NCBI GenBank assembly: GCA_965227695.1
Contig: OZ245760.1
Location: 1,054,001 to 1,118,000 of the forward strand
DNA from: UBA1858 sp965227695
Lineage (GTDB): Bacteria; Pseudomonadota; Gammaproteobacteria; UBA4575
DNA: 64,000 bases
Direction of reading: 5' to 3'
Shown here piece by piece: positions 15,864-24,588 of this stretch. Each line of letters opens with the position of its first letter. Position 1 is the stretch's first letter. A model generated the notes under the pieces. The model saw only the letters and a program-made list of their open reading frames with translations. It did not search any database and was not told the origin of the DNA. Both the position numbers and the translations under genes were made by a program.

Positions 15864-17768
15864 ATGTTGATGCAAATCCGCGAAAGGGCGAGCGGTATAT
15901 TCGCCTACATTATTGTTGCTTTACTGGCGATACCTTTCGCTCTTTGGGGTATCCATGAATACCTGGGCGGTCCTTCCGATCAAAAAGTCGCGGAAGTAAA
16001 CGGAGAAGAAATAACAAAGCGTTTATTTGATGCCCAGCTACAGGATCAACGAAGATACCTGCGATCCATGCTTGGCAGTTCCTTTGATAGTCTCTATCGT
16101 GATGAAAATACACTTAAGCAAAATGTTCTTGATACGCTGATTCAAAATGCGTTGCTGGGAGAAGAAATCAAAAGCGCAGGCTATCGCATCAGTGACCGTG
16201 CGCTGGCGCAGCGGATCCAGGCAGTGCCACAATTTAATGAGACAGGAGTCTTTAGTGCTGCACGCTATGAGCAGTTACTTGCCATGCAGGGAAGGACTCC
16301 CTCGGAGTTTGAAGAACAGCTAAGGCAGGAAGAAAGTATTAACCAGTATCAGGGTAGTGCCGTTTATTCGAGTTTTCTGCCATTGCAGTACAAGCAGCAG
16401 TATGCCCGGCTAAAAAAACAACAGAGGGACTTTGATTACATCACGTTGTCACAGAACCCCGAAGCCATCGAAGTCTCGGAACAGGAAGTCACCTCGTATT
16501 ATGAAGCGAATAAACAGTCATTCATGTCGATGGAACGGGTGAAGCTGGCATATCTTGAAATCAAGCAGCAGCAGGTTGCGGATGCCATGCTGATAAGCCC
16601 GGATGAAGTGCGTGATACCTATAATGCTGATCCTGCCAGATTTCAATCGGCAGAATTGCGACAAGCCCGTCATATACTGTTTAAAGTGGAGGATGATGCA
16701 GCCGAGGAGGAGTTCGTCGCTGCGTTTGAAAAAGCCAGGACTGCTGAACAGCGCATAAAAAACGGCGAGAGTTTTGCTGATGTGGCAAAAGCTGTGTCAG
16801 AAGACTCATTATCTGCCAACAATGGTGGCAACCTTGGCTTTTTAGCGCGTAACGATATTGATAACCCACAATTTATGGATACCCTATTTAGCCTGGAAGA
16901 AGGAGAAACAAGTTCCCCGGTAAGGACTTCTCAGGGAGTTCAGTTAATTCGGCTTGAGGCAATTACTTTGCCCAAAATGAAATCTTTTGAAGAAGTTCGT
17001 GACCAAATAGAAAATGAATTGAAAGCAGAAGCCTCTGACAAAGAGTTTCTTGAACGTGCTGAACAATTAGCTAACCTTAGTTATGTGAATGAAGACAATT
17101 TAGTGGCTGCTGCGAATGAACTGGATATGTCAGTTCAAACCAGCGATTGGATCACTGAGCAAACCAGTGAGGGAATTGCTTCTTATCCTGCCGTGGTCAA
17201 TGCCGCCTTTTCTGATGATGTTTTAAATAAGGGACTGAACAGTGCATTACTAGAAGTATCGGATGGCCACGTGATGGTCGTGCGGGTGGCTGAACATGAA
17301 CCAGCTCAGGTACAGCGCCTTGAGGATGTTGCAAACGAAATCAGGGCCTCTATCAAACGAAAAAAAGCGCGCGAGATATTACTGGCAAAGGGAAATGAGA
17401 TAATTGATCAACTGGAAAATAATCAGCAATCATTTACACAGATAGCCAATAAACATAACACTTCATTGTTATCAGCAGGCGCTATGCAACGGGATGATGA
17501 TTCCGCTCCCGCTGAGCTTGTTGAGCGTGTTTTTTCAATCGCCAGCCATGATGCAAGTCTGCCAATATTTGAGGGTATGGAATTGAGTGATGGCAGTTTT
17601 GCCATTATCAGAATTAATGAAATAATTGATATTGAACCACAGAATGCAGATATTGAGCAGCCTGAATGGATCTCTTTACAAGGCAGGTACGGTCGACGAG
17701 AAATGTCTGCAATGATAAAGGCGCTGCGTGAAACCGGTGATGTCAAGGTATACCCTGAGAATCTCTAG
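15864..17768 (+). CDS. ppiD: Periplasmic folding chaperone PpiD (SurA/parvulin type)
   Basis: Inner-membrane anchored chaperone at the SecYEG exit, 634 residues (family about 620). One N-terminal transmembrane segment (about 12-30, GIFAYIIVALLAIPFALWGI) precedes the SurA-N-like region. The single parvulin-like domain is at about 265-375 (ARHILFKVE ... SEDSLSANNGGNLGFL). In E. coli PpiD this domain is inactive. A further PPIase-like region follows toward the C-terminus. Start ATG 15864 (MLMQIRERASG) agrees with the family. Next to hupB, as is conserved. Confidence 0.96.
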   Translation: MLMQIRERASGIFAYIIVALLAIPFALWGIHEYLGGPSDQKVAEVNGEEITKRLFDAQLQDQRRYLRSMLGSSFDSLYRDENTLKQNVLDTLIQNALLGEEIKSAGYRISDRALAQRIQAVPQFNETGVFSAARYEQLLAMQGRTPSEFEEQLRQEESINQYQGSAVYSSFLPLQYKQQYARLKKQQRDFDYITLSQNPEAIEVSEQEVTSYYEANKQSFMSMERVKLAYLEIKQQQVADAMLISPDEVRDTYNADPARFQSAELRQARHILFKVEDDAAEEEFVAAFEKARTAEQRIKNGESFADVAKAVSEDSLSANNGGNLGFLARNDIDNPQFMDTLFSLEEGETSSPVRTSQGVQLIRLEAITLPKMKSFEEVRDQIENELKAEASDKEFLERAEQLANLSYVNEDNLVAAANELDMSVQTSDWITEQTSEGIASYPAVVNAAFSDDVLNKGLNSALLEVSDGHVMVVRVAEHEPAQVQRLEDVANEIRASIKRKKAREILLAKGNEIIDQLENNQQSFTQIANKHNTSLLSAGAMQRDDDSAPAELVERVFSIASHDASLPIFEGMELSDGSFAIIRINEIIDIEPQNADIEQPEWISLQGRYGRREMSAMIKALRETGDVKVYPENL

Positions 17769-17782
17769 TATTTATTAAACCG

Positions 17783-19039
17783 ATGAAACTGCATTGGCAA
17801 ATTTTTACTGCACTGATCCTTGCAGTGATCATTGGTCCGTTTACTCATACGATTAACCAGCTTAGTGGACTTGATTTAAACGCGCTGTACGAGTTTTTTG
17901 GTGCATTATTCCTGAATGCGCTGAAGATGATCATCGTGCCGTTGATCGTGTCTTCCATCATTGTCGGAATTGCGGGGATTGAACAGGATGGTTCTTTTAT
18001 TCGCATGGGCAGTAAAACACTTCTTTATTATATTTTAACAAGCACGATTGCTATTAGCATCGGATTGCTGCTTGTGATGTTTTTTCAGCCTGGCCTTATC
18101 AATGATGTCCCGGCTAAAGATGTGCTTGGCTTGCATGCGGATACTGCAAAAGTGACAGAAAAAGTAGGAAATGCAAGTACCGGTGATGTATCGGGAGTTT
18201 TCCTGAGAATGATCCCCCCGAATATCATTGAAGCGGCCGCGGAAGGACAAATGCTGGGACTGATATTCTTTAGTTTGCTGTTTGGCTATTTTATTGCCCA
18301 GTTACGTCAGGAACTAAGGCAGAACATGCATAACTTTTTCGAGGGGGTGTTTGAGGTGATGATGAAAATCACAGACCTGATTATGCGCTTTGCCCCTATT
18401 GGAGTTTTTGCATTGGTTGCCAGTATTGTCGCTACTTCCGGTCTGGAAGTATTTGTCCCGCTCGCTAAATTCTTTTTTATTGTGCTGGCTGCGCTGGCTT
18501 TGCACATGTTTATAGTGATGCCGATACTATTATCCGTGCTGGGCAGGGTTCACCCCGGCAAGCATTTTTCAGCCATGTCTCCGGTATTGTTGACAGCCTT
18601 TTCTACCAGCTCTTCTTCTGCGACATTGCCTGTGACACTTGACTGTGTTCAGGAGCGTGCAGGCGTCTCCAACAGGACATCAAGTTTTGTATTACCACTT
18701 GGTGCAACGATTAATATGGATGGTACGGCACTTTATGAATGTGTTGCCGCCCTATTCATAGCCCAGGCATATGGCCTCGAGCTTGGATTTGTCGAGCAGT
18801 TTACGGTCGTTATACTGGCTTTGGTCACTTCTATTGGTGTCGCCGGCGTACCCGCTGCCAGTCTTGTGGCGATCACTATTATACTCAGCGCCATGGGTCT
18901 TCCGCTGGAAGGCATCGGGCTAATACTGGCTGTCGATCGGGTGCTTGATATGTGTCGCACCACAGTGAATGTATTTAGTGATTCCTGCGGTGCGGTGATT
19001 ATTGCACGCTCAGAGGGAGAGCGAACCTCTCTCGTATAA
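17783..19039 (+). CDS. Dicarboxylate/amino acid:cation symporter (DAACS family)
   Basis: Inner-membrane secondary transporter of 418 residues related to GltP/DctA, importing glutamate, aspartate or C4-dicarboxylates with H+ or Na+. The serine-rich re-entrant hairpin STSSSSATLPVT (about 274-285) and NMDGTALYE in TM7 (about 312-320) are both present, as is the second hairpin GVAGVPAAS (about 352-360). The DMCRTTVNVFSD sequence in TM8 supplies substrate-binding Asp, Arg and Asn. It starts 14 bases after ppiD, so it may be co-transcribed, although the functions are unrelated. Exact substrate not decidable from sequence. Confidence 0.93.
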   Translation: MKLHWQIFTALILAVIIGPFTHTINQLSGLDLNALYEFFGALFLNALKMIIVPLIVSSIIVGIAGIEQDGSFIRMGSKTLLYYILTSTIAISIGLLLVMFFQPGLINDVPAKDVLGLHADTAKVTEKVGNASTGDVSGVFLRMIPPNIIEAAAEGQMLGLIFFSLLFGYFIAQLRQELRQNMHNFFEGVFEVMMKITDLIMRFAPIGVFALVASIVATSGLEVFVPLAKFFFIVLAALALHMFIVMPILLSVLGRVHPGKHFSAMSPVLLTAFSTSSSSATLPVTLDCVQERAGVSNRTSSFVLPLGATINMDGTALYECVAALFIAQAYGLELGFVEQFTVVILALVTSIGVAGVPAASLVAITIILSAMGLPLEGIGLILAVDRVLDMCRTTVNVFSDSCGAVIIARSEGERTSLV

Positions 19040-19134
19040 TGCGCGCATCACGATAGCTATATGCTTTTTGATTCAGCACACAGTAATGATTGGGAAACTG
19101 TGAAGTTATTTTTGGTAAATCTGGCTGTAATTGA

Positions 19135-19917
19135 TTAGTAGCCTGTCATTCCGACAATGTTAAACCCTGCATCAACGTAGGTGATTTCGCCAGTAATGCC
19201 ACTGGCCAGATCTGAACACAAGAAAGCCGCGACGTTGCCGACTTCATTGATAGTCACATTTTTGCGTAATGGTGCATTTTGTTCAACGTGTTCCAGCATT
19301 TTGCGGAAATCGCCAATCCCGGCTGCAGCGAGTGTGCGAATAGGTCCGGCTGAAATACAGTTCACGCGGATATTGTCCGGGCCAAGCGTGTAAGCCATAT
19401 AGCGCGTGTTCGCCTCCAGGCTGGCTTTAGCAAGCCCCATGACATTATAGTTGGGCATTGCCTTGACTGCACCAAGGTATGACAGGGAAAGTATTGCACT
19501 CGGGTGCCCGCTCATCATTGGTCGAGCGGCTTTAGCCAGCGCGGTGAGGCTATAGCTGCTTATTTCGTGAGCAAGTCTTGAACCGTCGCGTGTTGTCATG
19601 TCGACAAAATCTCCTTCAAGCTCTTCTTTGGGAGCAAACGCAACAGAATGAACCAGAATATCAAATTTTGGCCAATAATTACCTAATTGTTTGAATAGTT
19701 CTGTGATATTTTCGTCGGTGGAGACATCGCAGGGTAAAACAATATCACTATCGCATTCGCTGGCTAATTTTTCTACACGCTCCTGCAGGCGGTCGTTCTG
19801 ATAGGTAAATGCGAGTTCTGCGCCTTGTTCGTGCATGGCCTGAGCAATACCCCATGCAATTGACCGGTTACTTGCGACACCAATGATTAATGCTTTTTTG
19901 TTTGCCAGAAAGCCCAT
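19135..19917 (-). CDS. fabI: Enoyl-[acyl-carrier-protein] reductase (NADH) FabI
   Basis: Last step of each fatty acid elongation cycle, in the cytoplasm; the classical target of triclosan and isoniazid-type inhibitors. 260 residues. Short-chain dehydrogenase fold with the FabI-type cofactor loop GVASNRSIAWGIA (about 13-25) and the active-site Tyr-x6-Lys pair in YNVMGLAK (about 156-163). The start ATG is preceded by a perfect AGGAGAA. A TATAAT-like -10 reads leftward in the 91-base divergent gap with the ABC transporter. Near ppiD, as in Pseudomonas. Confidence 0.97.
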   Translation of the reverse strand: MGFLANKKALIIGVASNRSIAWGIAQAMHEQGAELAFTYQNDRLQERVEKLASECDSDIVLPCDVSTDENITELFKQLGNYWPKFDILVHSVAFAPKEELEGDFVDMTTRDGSRLAHEISSYSLTALAKAARPMMSGHPSAILSLSYLGAVKAMPNYNVMGLAKASLEANTRYMAYTLGPDNIRVNCISAGPIRTLAAAGIGDFRKMLEHVEQNAPLRKNVTINEVGNVAAFLCSDLASGITGEITYVDAGFNIVGMTGY

Positions 19918-20008
19918 GATTTCTCCTGTAAAAAGTTGTTCGCCTGGTGATGCACATCTCGCTATACTGGGCGACTATTGCGTTAATTATACATCGTCCT
20001 AAACACTG

Positions 20009-22186
20009 ATGGCAGTCAAGATACTTAATAGTAATGGTAACAAGTTCCTGTGGGTGATGTTTCTCTTGATCACGTTTATGTATGGTTGTGGAGAGGGCCA
20101 GTGGAATAATCCGTATCGTGGCGAGGATAGAAATAAAAGTATTATCTACTCATCTTTTAGTGAGCGGCCCAAAGAACTTGATCCCGTGAAGTCATATAAT
20201 GCAGCTGAATATGAATTTATAGCACAAATCTACGAGCCGCCCTTACAATATCATTTCCTAAAGCGTCCCTATGAGCTTATTCCGCTCACCGCGGTAGACT
20301 TGCCGGCCAGACGTTTTTATGACCAGAACGACAGGCCATTACCCGGCAATGTGGCTCCTCAAAAAGTAGCTTACACGGAATATACTATCGAAATACAGCC
20401 TGGAATTGAGTATCAACCTCATCCTGCCTTTGCAAAAAATTCACAGGGCAACTACTTGTATCATGATTTAACAGAAGATGATTTAGCAGGCATTAATGTT
20501 TTGTCTGATTTTGAAAAGCAGTCTTCCCGCGTGTTAACAGCATATGACTATGTCTATCAAATTAAACGTCTGGCCCACCCAAATCTGCATTCGCCGCTGG
20601 CCGGACTGCTGGGGAATTACATAGAAGGCTTTGCTGATTACCGCCAACAGGTGCTGGATGCCATGGATAACCATGAGAATGCATGGCTGGATTTGCGAAC
20701 ATTGCCAATGTCGGGTGTGACTGCATTAAGCGAAACACGTTATCGAATAAGAATAAAAGGCGTATACCCGCAGTTCATTTACTGGTTGAATATGCCTTTT
20801 TTTGCGCCTATTCCATGGGAGGCCGATAAATTTTACACTCAGCCGGGGATGAAGGAGCGTAACATTTCATTCGACTGGTACCCTGTGGGTACTGGTCCCT
20901 ATATGCTGACAGAAAACAATCCGAATCTGCGCATGGTGCTGGACAAGAATCCTAATTTCCATGGTGAAACCTACCCAACCGAGGGTGAGCCTGAAGATTA
21001 TGAGTCTGGACTGCTGGACGATGCAGGTAAGGCATTGCCTTTCGCTGATCGTGTCGTGTTTAGTCTGGAGAAGGAGAGTATTCCTTACTGGAATAAATTT
21101 CTTCAGGGTTATTATGATACATCAGGAATTAGTTCAGATAGTTTTGATCAGTCAGTTGAGCTTAATTCACAGGGGGAATTTGGATTAACTGATGAGATGC
21201 AGGCACGTAATATCTCGCTGGCTTCTGCGGTTGCCACAAGTTTATTTTATCTAGGATTTAATATGCGTGATCCAGTCATCGGCGGGGATAGTGATCGTGC
21301 GAGGCTGTTAAGACGTGCGATTTCAATTGCCGTAGACTACGATGAGTTTATTTCTATATTTCGAAATGGACGTGGTGTGCCTGCACAGGGTCCTATTCCC
21401 CCGGGGATCTTTGGCTATGAACAAGGAGAGGCTGGAATCAACCGCTATGTGTATGAGTGGAAGCAGGGTAGACCGGTACGCAAAAGTATAGATCAGGCAA
21501 AACGCTTAATGAAACAGGCAGGCTATGATAACGGTGTCGATCAGGAAACCGGGAAACCACTGGTATTATATTTTGATACGGTCAGCCGGGGTGCAGATAC
21601 CAAGGCATTGCTGAACTGGATGGTAAAGCAATTTGCGAAAATTGATATTCAGCTAGTAATTCGCGGATCTGACGGTAATCGATTTTTTGAAAAGCTGGAT
21701 AAGGGAACGTTTCAAATTTATCAGCTAGGCTGGAATGCTGACTATCCCGATCCTGAGAATTTTTTCTTTCTTTTATATGGGCCAAATTCTATCGCAACCT
21801 CTGGTGGGCAAAATTATAGCAACTATCAAAATGAGGAATTTGATCGGCTGTTCGATATTATGAAAAATATGGAAAATAGTCCTGAGCGGTTAGCCCTGAT
21901 TCGCCAGATGAATGAGATAGTACGGGCTGATGCTCCATGGGTATGGGCATTCAATCCTAAATCATATTCGCTCTACCATAGTTGGTATAAGAATGTTAAA
22001 CCCAATCTAATGGCTAATAACACAATGAAATATAAGCGTGTTGATCCTGTGAAGCGTGCCAGGGCGAGAGAGGAATGGAATCAGCCGGTGCTGTGGCCAC
22101 TATATGTTGTCATCGCAATATTGCTTCTTACATTTATCCCGGCAATATACAGCTTTAAACAGCGTGAACGGGCCCGGGCGTTATGA
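20009..22186 (+). CDS. ABC transporter solute-binding protein, family 5, membrane-anchored
   Basis: Extracytoplasmic peptide/nickel-type binding protein, 725 residues, longer than E. coli YejA (about 600). An N-terminal hydrophobic segment (FLWVMFLLITFMYGC, about 13-28) ends in a cysteine that could be lipidated, though the lipobox MYGC is imperfect. The SBP_bac_5 fold covers about 45-680 (for example IYEPPLQYHF, GTGPYMLTENNPN, LGWNADYPDPENFFF). Unusually, residues 690-712 form a second transmembrane segment (LWPLYVVIAILLLTFIPAIY) with a basic tail. It overlaps the first permease by ATGA. Probable cargo is oligopeptides or peptide-like compounds, by analogy with YejA and the Pseudomonas transporter at the equivalent locus. 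Confidence 0.9.
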   Translation: MAVKILNSNGNKFLWVMFLLITFMYGCGEGQWNNPYRGEDRNKSIIYSSFSERPKELDPVKSYNAAEYEFIAQIYEPPLQYHFLKRPYELIPLTAVDLPARRFYDQNDRPLPGNVAPQKVAYTEYTIEIQPGIEYQPHPAFAKNSQGNYLYHDLTEDDLAGINVLSDFEKQSSRVLTAYDYVYQIKRLAHPNLHSPLAGLLGNYIEGFADYRQQVLDAMDNHENAWLDLRTLPMSGVTALSETRYRIRIKGVYPQFIYWLNMPFFAPIPWEADKFYTQPGMKERNISFDWYPVGTGPYMLTENNPNLRMVLDKNPNFHGETYPTEGEPEDYESGLLDDAGKALPFADRVVFSLEKESIPYWNKFLQGYYDTSGISSDSFDQSVELNSQGEFGLTDEMQARNISLASAVATSLFYLGFNMRDPVIGGDSDRARLLRRAISIAVDYDEFISIFRNGRGVPAQGPIPPGIFGYEQGEAGINRYVYEWKQGRPVRKSIDQAKRLMKQAGYDNGVDQETGKPLVLYFDTVSRGADTKALLNWMVKQFAKIDIQLVIRGSDGNRFFEKLDKGTFQIYQLGWNADYPDPENFFFLLYGPNSIATSGGQNYSNYQNEEFDRLFDIMKNMENSPERLALIRQMNEIVRADAPWVWAFNPKSYSLYHSWYKNVKPNLMANNTMKYKRVDPVKRARAREEWNQPVLWPLYVVIAILLLTFIPAIYSFKQRERARAL

Positions 22187-23160
22187 CTGCTTACATCATT
22201 CGCCGTATTGTGTATGCTTTCCCTTTATTGTTCGGTATTAACCTGATTACGTTTGTTCTTTTTTTTGTAGTCAACTCTCCGGATGATATGGCCAAGAATC
22301 AACTTGGCCAAAAACATACCACGCCACAGCAAATTGAAGACTGGAAGCGTGAGCGCGGCTATGATTTACCGCTGATTTATAATGATTCTGCTGACGGTAG
22401 CGGGAAGATCACACAAACAATTTTTTATCAAAAGTCGATCAAGTTGTTTGTGTTTGATTTTGGCAGCTCCGACAGTGGCCGTGACATTAGTTATGATATT
22501 AGCAATCGAATGTGGCCAAGTCTTGCCATTGCCGTGCCTCATTTAATACTGGGTCTGATGGTAACAATTACGTTTGCATTGATTATTGCTTTTTTCCGGG
22601 CAACCTACATAGATTACTGGGCGGTTGTGTTCTGTGTGGCGCTGATGTCCATATCGACTTTGTTTTACATTATTGGCGGACAGTTTGTGATTGGTAAACT
22701 GCTCAAGATTGTGCCAATTTCCGGGTATGATACTGGCTTGAACTCAATAAAGTTCATTATTTTGCCGGTACTTATAGGGATTATTGGTGGTATAGGTTCT
22801 GGCACTCGCTGGTATCGAACAATATTCCTGGAGGAGATTGGCAAAGATTATGTGCGCACAGCCAGATCGAAAGGAGTCTCGGAGCAGTTGGTACTGTTTC
22901 GTCACGTGCTTCGTAACGCGCTGATTCCAATTCTGACCGGTGTCGTCGTCGTGTTGCCTCTATTGTTTATGGGAAGTCTTTTAACCGAGAATTTCTTTGG
23001 CATTCCAGGATTGGGGAGCTATACCATTGATGCGATCAATCGTCAGGACTTCGCCATTGTAAGATCCATGGTTTATTTGGGTTCTGTGTTATACATTATT
23101 GGATTGATCCTTACTGATATTTCCTACACTTTAGCGGATCCCCGAATACGCTTGAGTTAA
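22183..23160 (+). CDS. ABC transporter permease, OppB/YejB-like
   Basis: Inner-membrane permease of the peptide ABC importer, 325 residues with about six membrane spans. The N-terminus IIRRIVYAFPLLFGINLITF is the classic OppB/DppB opening; the EAA coupling loop is YVRTARSKGVSEQLVLFRHV (about 223-242). It starts within the stop of the binding protein (ATGA), evidence of translational coupling, and is followed 13 bases later by the second permease. Residues 45-90 form a soluble insert as in YejB. Confidence 0.95.
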   Translation: MTAYIIRRIVYAFPLLFGINLITFVLFFVVNSPDDMAKNQLGQKHTTPQQIEDWKRERGYDLPLIYNDSADGSGKITQTIFYQKSIKLFVFDFGSSDSGRDISYDISNRMWPSLAIAVPHLILGLMVTITFALIIAFFRATYIDYWAVVFCVALMSISTLFYIIGGQFVIGKLLKIVPISGYDTGLNSIKFIILPVLIGIIGGIGSGTRWYRTIFLEEIGKDYVRTARSKGVSEQLVLFRHVLRNALIPILTGVVVVLPLLFMGSLLTENFFGIPGLGSYTIDAINRQDFAIVRSMVYLGSVLYIIGLILTDISYTLADPRIRLS

Positions 23161-23173
23161 CTATACGAGTGAT

Positions 23174-24586
23174 ATGCCTTTCCAGCCAACAATATTAATC
23201 ACTGATGCATTGTTTTTTTTGCTGACAGCCGCATTAATTGGGTTTGTGTTCATGGCGAAAAGGAAAGAACATTTGCGTCGGCCGTGGCTAAAAGTGTTTA
23301 AACGAACAACCGGAGCGGTCGCGTTGATCGTGCTACTATGCTATTACGTGATTGCGCTTCTTGACTCAATTCACTTCAGGCCGAAGCTGGAAAATCCCAG
23401 AGCGACCGAATATCAGTATTCAAACCAGATTCTCAGTGTGCTTGACGTGATCATGACACCCATGCGCACTCAGGTAGAAAAGACATTTTCATCACCTCTG
23501 GCAACGCATCTTTTTTCAAAAGAACTGGTTTTGCAAAGTGATGGCACGACGATGCAGATTTATCCGCGTTTATTACATGGCGGCAAGCATCTTGAAAATC
23601 CACACAGGGACAAGGCTAAAGATATAACGATTATTATTCTCCGGGCTATTATCGTTGCATTGTTTGCCTGGATGATGTTTTGGCTGTTTATTCTCTGGTG
23701 GCGGTGCAAAACATATAAATTAAGATTTTATCAGTCATTCATTGGGGTTTTGCACAACCAGTCTGAATATCCACTGCGTGCCATTGCAATTACAACGGGC
23801 GTTATTACTGTTCTGGTCGTTGTTTCGATGTCTTTGGGTTCTCAATATCATTTGTTCGGGACAGACAAAGTAGGCGAAGATGTTTTTTACCAGGCAATAA
23901 AGAGTATAAGAACCGGAATTTTAATTGGTGCACTGACAACACTGGTTATGCTGCCTGTTGCAATAATCCTGGGAGCCATGGCCGGCTTTTTCAGGGGCTG
24001 GGTGGATGATGTGATCCAGTATCTATATACAACTCTCAACTCTATTCCGAATGTACTGTTGATCGCTGCGTCTGTATTGCTATTACAGGTTTATATGAGT
24101 AACAATGCTGAGGGCTTTGACAGTTTGACTGAGCGCGCTGATTTGCGTCTGCTGTTCTTATGTCTGATTCTGGGAGTTACCAGTTGGACGGGTCTATGCC
24201 GGTTACTTCGCGCCGAAACATTCAAGTTGCGAGAAATGGAGTATATACAGGCTGCAACTGCTTTTGGCGTCAGGAAAAGTCATATACTCGCACGCCATAT
24301 AATGCCTAACTTTATGCATATTGTATTGATTACCGTAGTGCTCGACTTTAGCGGGCTGGTGCTGGCAGAAGCAGTGCTTTCGTATATTAATATAGGTGTA
24401 GATCCGGCAACTAACAGCTGGGGTAATATGATTAATCAGGCGCGGTTGGAAATGGCCAGGGACCCTGCTGTGTGGTGGTCATTGACTGCCGCATTTGTCT
24501 TTATGTTTACGCTTGTATTATTTGCGAATCTTTTTGCAGATGCGGTCCGCGATGCATTGGACCCGCGCTTCTCAGGTGCTGAATAA
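23174..24586 (+). CDS. ABC transporter permease, OppC/YejE-like with long N-terminus
   Basis: Second permease, 470 residues. The C-terminal 250 residues carry the transport core with the EAA loop YIQAATAFGVRKSHILARHI (about 356-375). The N-terminal half is larger than in OppC (about 300) or YejE (about 340): two spans (about 7-27 and 46-66), then a polar stretch of about 80 residues and another pair of spans. This extended form is typical of YejE-like permeases outside the enterics. It ends 2 bases before the ATPase gene. Confidence 0.93.
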   Translation: MPFQPTILITDALFFLLTAALIGFVFMAKRKEHLRRPWLKVFKRTTGAVALIVLLCYYVIALLDSIHFRPKLENPRATEYQYSNQILSVLDVIMTPMRTQVEKTFSSPLATHLFSKELVLQSDGTTMQIYPRLLHGGKHLENPHRDKAKDITIIILRAIIVALFAWMMFWLFILWWRCKTYKLRFYQSFIGVLHNQSEYPLRAIAITTGVITVLVVVSMSLGSQYHLFGTDKVGEDVFYQAIKSIRTGILIGALTTLVMLPVAIILGAMAGFFRGWVDDVIQYLYTTLNSIPNVLLIAASVLLLQVYMSNNAEGFDSLTERADLRLLFLCLILGVTSWTGLCRLLRAETFKLREMEYIQAATAFGVRKSHILARHIMPNFMHIVLITVVLDFSGLVLAEAVLSYINIGVDPATNSWGNMINQARLEMARDPAVWWSLTAAFVFMFTLVLFANLFADAVRDALDPRFSGAE

Positions 24587-24588
24587 TT

